In this document: positions 21,711-32,821 of the stretch, one piece after another
Layout of the letters: the number at the start of each line of letters is the position of its first letter
How positions within the stretch are numbered: the first letter of the stretch is position 1
NCBI GenBank assembly: GCA_010015655.1
Contig: ML976674.1
Span: forward strand, 827,028-891,027
Source: Bimuria novae-zelandiae CBS 107.79
Lineage: Eukaryota; Ascomycota; Dothideomycetes; Pleosporales; Didymosphaeriaceae
Direction: 5' to 3'
DNA length: 64,000 nucleotides
Notes under the pieces: model-generated
The model's input: the letters and a program-made list of their open reading frames with translations, nothing else
Databases searched by the model: none
What the model was told of the DNA's origin: nothing
Position numbers and translations under genes: made by a program

Positions 21711-22727
21711 CTAGTTACTCTCAATGTTCCTTCCTTCAATCCAACTGATGATGAGCTCCGCACAACGCTCGTGAGCAACGTCTAACATGATGTGATGCGC
21801 ACTATCAGCCAAAGAGACGCGCATGATCTCTTCCTCACCCTGGGACGCTAAACGGTATGCATCGAAGGTTTCCTGGGTCAAGTCTTTCGAAATGAGGACA
21901 TCCTTCCCGCCTGAGATGCACAGTATTTTCCGCCCAAGGGAACGAGCATCAGAGTGAATCGCGGCGACGACGTCATCGGCGTTGGCGAAAGGCCACATGT
22001 GCTCTATAGCGATGCGGATGCTCTCAACCCGACCCTTGCTATCGCGAATCCAGCCGTTCACAGCACTCTCAGGTGCCTCGGGCGAAAAGAACTTGTTCCG
22101 GACTTGTGCTGGAGTATCGAGACCGGTATTGGCTTGGAAGGTGAATAGGGAGCGGAGCCATGGGACCCATGCTTGCGGTGCGGCAGGAACCGGTGGTGGC
22201 TGCTCTCGAGCTAATGCCGCCTCTGCTGCTTGCCAACGCCGTGCCACATCTATACCTCCACCAGAAAGAGGCGCCGCTGCGAGCAGGACCAGTCCGGCAG
22301 GCTGGATTTTCGATGCGCCCAGCGTGTTCCAGCCCCCCAAAAAGCGCTGCAATACAGCGCCACCCATCGAATGGCCAACAAAAATTGGCTGCGTGTCTGG
22401 GTGTTCAGCCGAGATGAAGTCGAGCGCTGCCATCGCGTCAGTAACATACGAATTGATACCTGTGAGTGCATGAAAGGCAAACGTCGAGGGTTGCCAGGAG
22501 CCACCATGGCCTCTCAAAGAGACTGCGTACGACGCGTACCCCGCTCGGGCGAACAGGGGGAGCAACGCCTTGTAGCAGGCAGCAGCGCAATGGGCCCCAT
22601 GAATGCACAAAATTGGCTGCTGATTTGCCGGTGTGAAGGGTGTGCAAGTCAGGAGTTCGAGCGATCCTGATGGCGTCGCGATTTGTACGGTTTCGACTAC
22701 CGGAGTGCTGTCGACAGATGATTGCAT
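21711..22727 (-). CDS. Alpha/beta-hydrolase fold protein
   Basis: This is a 338-residue single-exon enzyme of the alpha/beta-hydrolase (AB hydrolase/lysophospholipase-like) superfamily. The oxyanion region ILCIHGAHCAAACY is followed by the nucleophile elbow GHSMGGA with Ser at about 120. The acid is likely in ISGGKDVLIS (Asp about 276) and the base in DSAHHIMLD (His 311 or 312). A Pro/Ala-rich cap segment lies at about 165-205. No signal peptide or membrane span is seen, suggesting a cytosolic esterase, lipase or similar; the substrate cannot be told from sequence. It is adjacent and co-oriented with the P450 pseudogene just upstream, which could be remains of a small metabolic neighbourhood. 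Only these two genes are present, so a cluster is not demonstrated. Confidence 0.88.
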   Translation of the reverse strand: MQSSVDSTPVVETVQIATPSGSLELLTCTPFTPANQQPILCIHGAHCAAACYKALLPLFARAGYASYAVSLRGHGGSWQPSTFAFHALTGINSYVTDAMAALDFISAEHPDTQPIFVGHSMGGAVLQRFLGGWNTLGASKIQPAGLVLLAAAPLSGGGIDVARRWQAAEAALAREQPPPVPAAPQAWVPWLRSLFTFQANTGLDTPAQVRNKFFSPEAPESAVNGWIRDSKGRVESIRIAIEHMWPFANADDVVAAIHSDARSLGRKILCISGGKDVLISKDLTQETFDAYRLASQGEEEIMRVSLADSAHHIMLDVAHERCAELIISWIEGRNIESN

Positions 22728-22928
22728 GACGCAGCCTGATCTGGCACGATATGATCACGGTGGTGTTGGGAATAAAAAGGAAGCGGAATGAAAATCGAAA
22801 GAGCCGTGGAAGTTTGGGGTACTGCCGAACTAAGATGGCATGCCACAGCCCGTTTACACCCCTGCTCAGCCCATGTGTGACTCGTACTGCCCATAGCACT
22901 GCCTTCCAAGCATGATGCTCTCGACGCC

Positions 22929-24808
22929 TCACCCGCTAGCGAGCCATACAGCCGTCAAGAGCATACACCCACGACAGATTCCTCCACACTGATGTCCACC
23001 GTTTGAGGATTTGTCAGATGCACTTGCAAGTCCTCTCCCTGGCAGCGGTCGGGACACTCCCAGCGTCAATGAACTTTCATCCGGCTTGGGAAACCGTCGA
23101 CACCCCTGCTGTTTCCGTATGCCGTATCGATTGATCATGACCGCAACGAAGGCGAAAAAGAAACGACCAGGACAGTAGGTTTTGCCGCCACCACATGGTT
23201 TATAGCTCGCGCAGTTCTGAAAGCTCGTCTCCCTTTTGAAACGAATCGCATCGAATATGCCATCATCCTCCCCAAATACGCTATGGTCGTCGTGAAGCTG
23301 GTACATCGGTACTAGAGCCAGGTTGCCGCCTCGAAGCACCTTGCCACCTATATGGGTATCCGTTTCAACTTGGCGGAAGGCAAGGTCACGCTTTCGCAAT
23401 GCCTCGCTATAGACCGAACGTAGAAGTAGGCGTTTCTCGGCGAGATAGGACATATCAACGTCGCCATTATCGCTGATCGCAGGCGATGTCTCTGCTACCA
23501 GTGCGTTGTAGAGATCTGGGTCGAACAAGATGTAGCTCATGATCCAGAACGCGAGTTTGTATGCATTTGCATCGCCACTATTCGTGCGAAAATTTGAATC
23601 TGCAAGGGTTAAAACGCGTGCCACAAGTCAGTCAGAGCGGATGGTACAATGCAAGCGACATTGAACTTACGTCCAGTATACCATGACCAACATAGCAGCA
23701 CTATCATCCTCATGTATACCCTGCTCCTTATACTGATCGATTAACGCGGTCACGATCCATGCCTCATTCTTTCTCATCTCCTTGGGCAATCGTTGATAAA
23801 TGGAGAACGCACGGGTGTATTTCTCCCGCAGACCCTTGATTTCTCGAGCATCCAAGAGGACCGAGTTATACAAGAGCTTCCACAACTGATCTGTGAACGT
23901 CCTCATGTTATCAGTCATGGTAGGATCGATGGCGAACAGAACCGGGTCGAACAATGAAAGTTGGGTTGCGTCAATCATTACCTGAACACACAAGTCGTAA
24001 AGGAAGAAAACATTTTTGCGGGCCGTAGCTTCTTTACCATGCCTCCAACTGAGCTTCCCCCATGAAGAGAGATTTTGTAGAGACTTTTGGTACTTGTCAA
24101 TGAGCCCAGTATAAGTTGGACCCGGCAGCAAGTGTTGTTTGTACAAGTCCTGGGTCAAGTGGATAAGGCATTTCCGCTGTGGGTTCAAAACTGTCGCCTT
24201 TTACGGATGAGTCCATTGTACGTCCAGGCGCTTGGGCGAAACACCGAAAGCGTGTAGTGTATGGTTGAGAAATCCGTCCCAGGAGAGCGTCGATGTGTTC
24301 GAGTAGAAGTCGGTCGCGTCGACTGGCGAAGCAATGACGTAGTGTATTTTTCCGAGTATGACAATCGAGAATGCCTAACGTGTGTTAGAGAAGTATTTAC
24401 TTTACCAGTTAGTTCCCAGGAAAAAACGCTGAGTATGCTAGCGTACACTCCTCTGGCCATCAGCCGATGAGAATCTTGGAAGAACCTTCCCATATGACCT
24501 ATAACGATATCAGATCCCAAAAAATACGAGGATAGAATAGAGCCATGTACCAAGATCTGTTGAGCGGACTGTTAGCATCTTATATCTCGCAAGCACTTCG
24601 ATCACGTACAAGGGATCAAGTAAGGCAAGGTCGGAGAGTCATGAGGCCGAGCTCTCGGAAGTAAAACGAATGTGTAAAGCCAGATACTCCAAACTCCCAT
24701 GAAAAAGAATGCTGATAACAAGAGGACCCAACATGTCAGTGACACTTGGTAAACCGCGACCTGGGCACGATCGAAAAGAGACAAAAGGTAGGCAAAAAGA
24801 ACCGTCAA
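22929..24808 (-). pseudogene. Cytochrome P450, degenerate (nonsense codon, frameshift, short deletion)
   Basis: A membrane anchor (VSLTCWVLLLSAFFFMGVW) and Pro-rich hinge (LPYLIP) start at 24808. Exons then give AFSIVILGKIHYVIASPVDA, LIHLTQDLYKQHLLPGP, NAYKLAFWIMSYILFDP and the haem-binding region YKPCGGGKTYCPGRFFF, with the thiolate Cys in YCPG. The order matches fungal CYP proteins related to the CYP7/CYP8-like type. Lesions: an in-frame TAA at 24201-24203 between WTHP and KATVLNPQRKC; a one-base gain near 23037-23042, after which the family-like tail (EDLQVHLTNPQTVDISVEES) is out of frame and would end at 22955; and loss of about six residues just after the haem motif. The 5' exon joins could not be made to fit cleanly either. 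Intron near 23635-23690 uses GTAAGT and most plausibly the AATAG acceptor. Probably non-functional. Confidence 0.75.
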
Positions 24809-25536
24809 AAGTGTGATTGTATGTGATTTAAAGAAGGCTGTAAAACTTCTGCTAGCAAGTCCCTTAGATGTTTGTGGCAGGCCTATATAGTAACACCGAG
24901 ACTGAGCTCCAACCCATATCTTTATTCCTGTACAAGGAAAGCTTCCTCGATACCTATGCTATCCATCTACAGATACTCCGAAACTTCTAGGCAGCCGTAT
25001 TCGTCTAGGCCATCATTTGTGCTTGCATGTGTCTCTAGATGTCGTGGTTTGTATCTACCCAGACATGCCCAGGTGGATACCGTCTTCGCAGATTCAGTAC
25101 AAGCCCGGTGGATTTCGTCGAATTGATCAAAATGGCATTGCCCCGATGCATGTGCCTACACACATGCATGCAAGTATTGATCGTGTAAAACCATCTCCTA
25201 CATATCAATAATTGGCGCAGATGCACTTGATGCGAATGAGACACTTTCAGAGTGTGGTTTCTGCCCCCAGCACTCTCCGGCGAACATGCGGATTACAACA
25301 TACCCACCATAGTTACGGTAGCATCCTGGGCGTAAGACCATGATAAATTCTTCAACTCATGCACACGAGTATGCTCAAGTCCAAACTCAGTACCAGGGAA
25401 CTGCCATATGTCAAGTATGGTAGCTGGGGGCTGACATGCGGGGTTCGTGGCGCAAATATGCTGTGAAACTATAAGCCGCCGTCGCGTTGAAACGTCGGGC
25501 AGAAGACGAACTCTATGGTATCTCCCCGAGATAAGG
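24809..25536. other. Intergenic upstream of the P450, no gene supported
   Basis: Normal-composition sequence ending at the TAAGG target (25532-25536) of the copia insertion. Before that insertion this region continued directly into 36326. A minus-strand frame overlapping 25293-25640 runs into the LTR and shows no known domain. Confidence 0.4.
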
Positions 25537-25732
25537 TGTGAACCAAATAACTCATGTATATCCCCCTCTGCCACTAGAGGTAAGCTATCTCCTATATACC
25601 CAGGCGCAAACATCCTAGATAACTGGCAAACAGCAAACAAAAGGAAAATAAGCCATCAGCTCGGTGGCAAACATCAAAAACAAACAAAAGGAAAACAAGC
25701 CATTAGCTTAGTGGCAAACATTAAACCTCACA
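25537..25732 (-). repeat. 3' LTR of the outer copia element (196 bp)
   Basis: TGTGA/TCACA ends. It differs from 36125-36320 at a few C/T positions, such as GCCATTAGCTTAGTGG here against GCCATCAGCTCAGTGG there. This end carries the T states, as expected from one-strand RIP. Confidence 0.93.
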
Positions 25733-25800
25733 CACCCCCTCGCACCTCCCACATGCTGGAGGGGCGATCGCCCTGTATATGAAGCCGTAGACGTACCCGC

Positions 25801-27560
25801 AAAAGTGGCTATCGCCAGATTTTATAGTGTTAAGCTTTTTACTTAACGTTTTTTCCCGACAAATCGTCTACAAAGATCCACGAGATAGAGCTACCTTACA
25901 AACTCCGCATGTTTCTGCTTTAAGAGTAACTTTGTAAGCCTGTCTACTAGCATCTTAGTTATTAGCACCTATCTTACATGGAGTTATCCTGCCTCTACTT
26001 CTTAACGGATCCACATCTGGTGTATATCCACGTGTTTAATACTCGTTTTTAGGCGGTCTTTCTACTTATTAACAATGCCTACTATCTGCTAGTTATTACA
26101 TATAATAACCAGCGTCTTATTTAGCTTAAAACTAATCCCCTTAAAAAAGCGTAACTATTTCTAAAGTTATAATCTAGCGGTTAATAGAGCAAGTAGCTCT
26201 ATCTTTATTATTAACTTGCTAACGGTCCTTTGCACCGTAGATCTCTAATTAACTAGCAAATTATATAGTAAGAAAAGATAGCCATGGCTACTCTAGCGCG
26301 TCTCTATAACGTCCGCATACGACGCGTCTAATACTCTATAAAAGACAGGATTAAGATTACCTCTAGCGAGGATTTCGGTGGCGCCGTCGCTGTCGTTACT
26401 ACTACCCTAGAGAGCGTAGTACTTTATTGCTAGGAGATAGACCTACACCTTAAGTGCGTACTATACATGCAACTACCTAGGATTAGTAAGGTAACATGCT
26501 AAAATAATATGCGAGCGCGCAATATCTAGACGCGTCTAGTAAGTAATATATACTAAGCTACTAATTAATTGCTAGTAATACGTTCGTCGTTTAGCATTAG
26601 GCTCCTCTATAGAAGCCTGTAAGTTATTTACGTATTATAGTAATAGAGCCTTTAGCGTCTTGTCCTCTAGCTTCACATTAAATTAATAAGCGACCTTATT
26701 AATATACTTATTTTATAATAACTAAATCTTGCGCTACTTCTTGTCTCGAAGTACTCGTACGCCTAGGAACTATGTAAGTTCTCCTATTATCTTTAAGTTA
26801 TAGTGTTTAACAAGCTTGCTAGTAATGCTATTAAATAAGCGTTAGTTACTGCAATAGTAGGCAATTGTAATATTATTAATAAAGATAAACAATATAAGGT
26901 AATTATTTATATACAAGCATAGGAACCCTAGGACACGCTTAAGGCCTAATTTCTTAACTATGTAACGGAAATCTTTATACTAAAGTAGTACTAACTCCTT
27001 TAAACTATATAGAGCGCGTAAGACCTCTAGGAACTCGCTATTATTGCTAAAGACGTCTAGGGTCTCTACTAAGAGCTTATAATTAAGTAGGGTATTTAAG
27101 AAAGCGTTAGGCGCGTCATACTACCAAAGCTCTAGGTTAAACTTATTAATAATTACTAGTAAGGCCTAAAAACTTCGTGCTACTAGCGTCGCTGCGTAAA
27201 TGTCTTTATACTACTCCTTAAGGTCTCCTCGTATAATAAGCCGCGCCTTAAACTTGTAAAGATAGCCATCCTCGTTAAACTTATAATTAAATACCTATAT
27301 AAGCAAGAGTACCTTAATACCTTACTTAGTCGCTATCTTTCTAGTTATCTTTATCTTGCAGAAATAGCCCTTGTCCCACACCTAGCGATATTTTTATTAA
27401 ACGGTCTCTATAAACTGCTTGCTAAATCGGTAATACTTTAGCTAGTATATAAACTTTAATTTAGGGGGTAATTAGCTCCTGTAAAGTCGCTAGTCGTAAA
27501 GAAAGCTAGATCCGCTATTTTAGCCTTACTTAACATTTATTAAAGTTATAAAAGTATAAA
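25801..27560 (-). pseudogene. Outer copia reverse transcriptase and RNase H, RIP-mutated
   Basis: On the minus strand the copia order is readable: YKFKARLIIRGDLKEQY, AATLVARSFQALL, ALYSLKELVLL, FINNITIAYY at the position of the catalytic YVDD block, FLGVRVLRDKKQ, YITYQTRLDIA, then the RNase H part ILARGNLNPV, DASYADVIETRQSSHGY and KHVDIHQMWIRQEV. Several TAG/TAA stops interrupt it, and the catalytic Asp pair appears as NN, consistent with G-to-A change. Confidence 0.85.
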
Positions 27561-27612
27561 GATATTTATTAACGCGCCTAGCGCCAAAAATCGCCGCATA
27601 TAACTAAGGATT

Positions 27613-27788
27613 TGTCAGATAAAAAGCATATCAAGTTCGGAGGATCAGGGGTAGCCCGAAAAAGGCCGGGGATTAACCGAGAACACACAGAACCTGCCAA
27701 GGGAACCCCGTATATAGGCAGAACAACCTAATACATTAATTCAACCCCCTAAATCATCAGGACATCCATTAAGACGTAACATCTAATA
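27613..27788 (+). repeat. 5' LTR of the inner copia element (176 bp)
   Basis: Pairs with 32646-32821. The two differ at a handful of transitions, for example AACCGAGAAC here against AACTAAGAAC there. Confidence 0.93.
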
Positions 27789-27821
27789 ATTAAGAGTCTT
27801 ACTGCCTTAACAAGAGCGAAA

Positions 27822-30800
27822 ATGGCAACCCAAAACCTAAATTAAACTAACGGAACGATTATTCTTCGCGATAACACTAAATACCGTAGCTAGCTTAACT
27901 AACTATAAGCCCGCTACGTCGCATATAATATATAGGCGCAAGTCGATCCCGATTTAGCGATTACCCCACTCACGGAGCTATTTGAGCCCGAGCTACCCGA
28001 GACGGCAGACTATACGCCAGCCGCAACCCTTCTAGATGGCGTCTTATTATTAAAACTATTCGAACTTTTGTCCGCTGGACTAAAGAGCTATAAAGAGGAC
28101 TTAGACCTCTATAAACTCCGGATAGAGAAATACAAGATGCAGTATATAAAATATAAAACTAAAGTCGCAAGTTTGCAGCAGATTATAGTATTTATCTAGT
28201 TATTAGTAGCACCGCATCTATAACGCACTTACTATCTCCTAAATACTACTATTAAAAAATAGATTACAAAGCTAAAAGCAAAAGTAGGAGTTACCTCTAA
28301 GTTTAAATAAGAGCAAGCGCGATAGCGATACCACAGCTTGTTAAAGCCTCTACGCACAGTAAATAACTAGGACACATAGCTTACTAAATATAATTATGCC
28401 GCAACAGAGGCTAAGACACTAAACGTGTCTAATACTATATAATTTAATCCTGTGGCTATAGACTTTATATTAGTAGTAAATAAGATAGCTCTAGTATGGG
28501 CTGCAACCTTCTAATTAAATAGAAAGGACCTACCTGGCATGGACCAAAAGGACATAATAGGACGTTTCCGAGAATATATAATGCTAAATTATCTAATAAC
28601 GCGAAACAGAAGCTAAAAGGTAGCGTTTATAACGGAAGACTTATCTTATTTCGCTAAAAGTAGCTAAGCTACCTAGAGCATGCAAGGGGATCCCTAACAT
28701 GTAAAAATAGGAAACTCTTAGGGTATAAAATAGGGTAGACCCCGACATTAACGTATAACTATAAAGGATAATGATCGTGCACCTTTAAGCTCTTTAAACC
28801 CTTAATAAGGTAGTAGTAACTCCGCCAAAGCGAACGCTAATTATGGTAAACCTACTAGAGCAGGCACTAATAAAACCGCCAAGTGCCTAGCCTACGATAT
28901 AAGACACCCTATCAGGGAATGCTTCTATTTCTACCTGGACAAAGCACTAGAATAGTAGGAGCTAAACCTAAAAATAGCTAAATACGTTGCTCTAAAATAA
29001 GAGCACGATGCTAATTTTTAAAGTCTACTAAGAGCTTAAAGTAGACCTAGAACCAAGACTCCATCCTTTAAGAATTCCTATACCCTAACTCTAGAGATTA
29101 CTAATTAGTAACTAAATAGAAGATAGATTTTAAAGGTGTAAGCCGCCTATTCTGCGACCTTTACTATAGACTAATTTAACTATCCTCTTCGGCGTTCTTT
29201 TATCCTTAACTTGGGCTCGACGTGCCACATCACGAACGACCCTAACTAGATTTAGAACTATTAGCCACCTACATAAGACAACTTTATATAGGCAGGCGAC
29301 ACTCAAATCTAGGTAAAAGAATACAGAACTATTATCTTAAACCTAAAACATAAACAGGGAGCTAAAAGACTAGTACTATATAACGTAGCAATATGCCTAG
29401 ACATGCTATATAACCTAGTCTCCTTCTAAGTGCTAAGGCAGAAGGAATTCTAGTAAGATACCTAATTAGAGCCTACTACCCTAAAGCGACTAAATAGAAC
29501 AACTATTAGAGAGCTTACTAAAATTTATAAATAATAAGTATTAGAACACTAACCCGTGCACTATGCAGCGCACTATACATATTCCTATAATTCTTAAACA
29601 TAATAATAACCTTAAAGAGCATTAGCCCTCCTATAGCATAAAAGGCTTAGTTATCTAGGACCCGCCGTAATCAAGCACCTAGTGCAGCGAGCTAAGGGGG
29701 TGCGCATTAAGGGAATTACAATAATAGAGTGTAACTTATGTAAAAGAGCAAAGATGCAAAGGCAGATAAGCCACGCACCTAGAATTAATAAGCAAGGACC
29801 CGTAGAAAGGCTTTCTATTAATTTCCACACCTACAAATCACTATCGTTTAATAAAGAGAAGAGCCAGATGCTCGTTACAGACAGATATTCCGGTCTCTAA
29901 TAGGACTTCTACTTTACGGATAACCAAACGGCAAGGTTAATTATTAAGACATTAATAATCTTCTTTGGATTTCTTAAGAACTAATATAACATCACTCTAA
30001 AAGTTATTAAAACGGACAATGAGATCACCACAGTTAAACCTAAAGTTAAGCGGTGGCTAAAAAGCCTAGGCGTAATTATTAAGCCTTTAGCACTAGACAC
30101 GCAAGCTTAAAACGGCAGCGCTAAACGCTTAAGGGGCGTAAATAAAGAAAAATCTTACGCAATGCGTCTAGACGCAAACCTTCTATAGGAACTCTAGCCT
30201 AAAATCACAAGAGCTAGAGTGTATCTATATAATCGAACGCCAAACTACACGAATAACTAGAAAACACTATACGAGATATTCTTCACACGAGTATTACTAG
30301 CTAATAGGATTGTTACGTCTATTAAGAAACTAAACTTAGCCTACCTAAAGGCGTACGGATGCAAAGCATTCGCTATAATAAATAATACCTACTATAGAAA
30401 ATCAAGACTACAACGACTCGACCCTAAAGCATAGATCGGATACCTTATCAGATACTAGTTATTAAACATTTACTAAATATAGATACTGACGCTAGCTAAA
30501 GTTATCAGCACGCGAGACGTTGTATTTAATAAAAATATAATCTTTGATAGGAAGATAGAGGATCTAATAGACAACGTTATGCATAATACGCTGGCCAAGA
30601 TAGCTATATATATTAAGATAATTAAGCTACCACTACTGGTGCACTAACCAGAAACCAAATTATTCTATAAAGACGATGTCGCAGAAAACGAATCACCTAT
30701 AGAGGACGAAGTAGACCCACCGGGCTACTATCAAGGAAGGAAAATTAAAAATCACTACCTAACACTACTTTTAACTCTACTACCTGCAGCTCTGCTAGCA

Positions 30801-32560
30801 CAGCTAATAATAGGGGAAAATATAAACCTACCTGAGATTACTTTATCTAAGACAGTCCCCTGGGCAGCAGCTTTCATGGCAGGAATAAAAGTAGAAAGGG
30901 TTAGAAAACACAATAGGAATATAATTAATAAAGCCTAGATAAAAAGACTACTAGCGAAGGGCGTTAAGATTTACTAATTATAGTTACCTCCGCCACCTAC
31001 TTGTAAAACGGACCTTAACTAACATCTAATAGGAGAATTATTCCGGGAAGCGTAGCAATCGCATCTAGACAGTTATAGAATTACCTAATCCTGGATGGAA
31101 GTACCGTACAAGACAGTAAAGGCAATAGGCCAACAAATCCTAGACTATATGTGGGTGTATGTGTACAAGTTTAATAAATATTACTAGTTTATTAAGTGCA
31201 AAGCGCGACTAGTAGTTAAAGGAGACTAATAACGCAATATAACCTCCTAGGACACCTACGTAGTAATATTAGCTAGAAGATCCTTTCGCTTACTTATAGT
31301 AATTGCTACCAAATATAACCTTAAACTTATATAATATAATATTACTAACGCGTTTATACACGTATTACTGGATCAAGAAGTCTACATGCGTATGCCGCCT
31401 GGATATTAAAAACCTAGTACTATCCTTAAAGTCCAAAAGGCACTCTACGGACTATAAATCTTATTACTTCTTTAGTAAAAAGAGTTTATAGCTACGCTTA
31501 TTAAGTTTGGTTTCTAAACCGTGCCCTATAAGCCATGCTACATAATTAAGGATAGTATTATTATCTTCTTCTACGTAGATAATATTATTATTACGCACCA
31601 CCGAGATAAAGCTAGCTAAGCTTAGCAAGTCGTAGAATAACTTAGGAAGAAATACTTAATAATAGGCGGAGAAGACCTACTATAGTTCCTAAGAATTAAA
31701 GTAATTAGAGATTAGTAGAACTAACTTATTTAACTCTCCTAGGCCGCATACTGTGACAAAATCAGCCAGCTGGTTAATAACTAAACAATTCGACATGACA
31801 CCCTAATAGGCATAGGGGAGCTTAAGCCAAGAGAAGGGCTGGCTTCGCTCACAAAGATTAATAAATACTAACGTAAGATCGGATCACTCCTATATACAGC
31901 TGTTAGTACCCGACCGGATATTATATTTGTAACTTTAAGGCTAGCGAGATTCTTATTAAATCCTAGTCTAGAATATTATTATACGGCTGACCGTGCCCTG
32001 CTGTACCTTAACAAAATAAAGTAGAAGACACTTTAATTTAGAGGAGGCAAATCCTTGCAGGTAGTAAGTAATGCCTTATTTACGGATAACACTCTAGACT
32101 ATAAGAGCTCGCAAGGCTACGCTATTAAGCTATTTAATGGCCTTATTGCATGGCGTGCAAGCAAATAAGACACTATTACTACATTAACTATAGAAGCTAA
32201 GCTCCTTGCTCTGGCGCAAGTCGCAAAGGAAGCTATCTTTATATTAAGATTAATAGAGAAACTAAAAGTTAAGCTACCTAGCCCTACTATTATAATCTAA
32301 TATAACAACTAGCAAACTATTTAGCTAGTAACGTAAGAGATCTTAAAGCTGCATACGAAGCTTCGACACGTTAATATATATAACTACTAGCTCCGACAGG
32401 AAGTAACCAGGGGAAGGATAAAGGTAGAATACACTAAATCTACAAAGATAATTATAGACGGCTTAACTAAAGTACTTTTGGTAAATTAGTGGCAGAACTT
32501 CCTGAAGCAACTAGGACTGGTAGAGGTAAGGAATTAAAAGGTAGCTAATAAAGCACCTTT
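27822..32560 (+). pseudogene. Inner copia gag-pol polyprotein remnant
   Basis: The frame starts MATQNLN at 27822. A gag region includes LYKLRIEKYKMQYIKYKTK. A GAG-pre-integrase block with an HHCC-like start (LSYLGPAVIKHLVQRAKGVR, CNLCKRAKMQRQ) lies at about 29600-29770. The integrase core (VTDRYSGL, KTDNEITT, SLGVIIKPLALDTQAQNG) is at 29870-30120. RT (YNITNAFIHVLLDQEVYMRM, ALYGLQ, FFYVDNIIITHH) spans about 31140-31700 and RNase H (VSNALFTDNTLDYKSSQGY) reaches 32330. YVDN replaces YVDD, again by G-to-A. Many in-frame TAG codons make it inactive. Confidence 0.88.
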
Positions 32561-32645
32561 AGAGGAGATTTAAGACTAGCTTAATAACCTCACCCTCGTT
32601 TGATAACCTTGGCCATGGCTCGAACGGCTCTAAGCTAAGGGGGTG

Positions 32646-32821
32646 TGTCAGATAAAAAGCATATCAAGTTCGGAGGATCAGGGGTAGCCCGAAAAAGGCC
32701 GGGGATTAACTAAGAACACACAGAACCTGCCGAGGGAACCCCGTAGACAGGCAGAACAACCCAATACATTAATTCAACCCCCTGAATCATTAGGACATCC
32801 ATTAAGACGTGACATCTAATA
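32646..32821 (+). repeat. 3' LTR of the inner copia element (176 bp)
   Basis: Direct repeat of 27613-27788, preceded by the polypurine tract and followed by GGATT. Confidence 0.93.

Larger units (their letters stand above)
27613..32821 (+). mobile_element. Ty1/copia retrotransposon, 5209 bp, nested in the outer copia
   Basis: Two 176-bp LTRs (27613-27788, 32646-32821) start TGTCAGATAAAA and end GACATCTAATA, with GGATT at 27608-27612 and 32822-32826. A purine-rich tract (CTAAGGGGGTG) precedes the right LTR. It lies in the opposite orientation to its host element. Most of the LTR sequence is clean, while the coding interior is full of RIP stops. Confidence 0.95.

Noticed and set aside
24185..24553. 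A separate small gene within the P450 region
   Set aside because: Parts of it are conserved P450 exons read in mixed frames; the rest is intron.
25293..25640. A 115-residue minus-strand frame
   Set aside because: Its N-terminal part lies inside the copia LTR, so the frame is an accident of the insertion.
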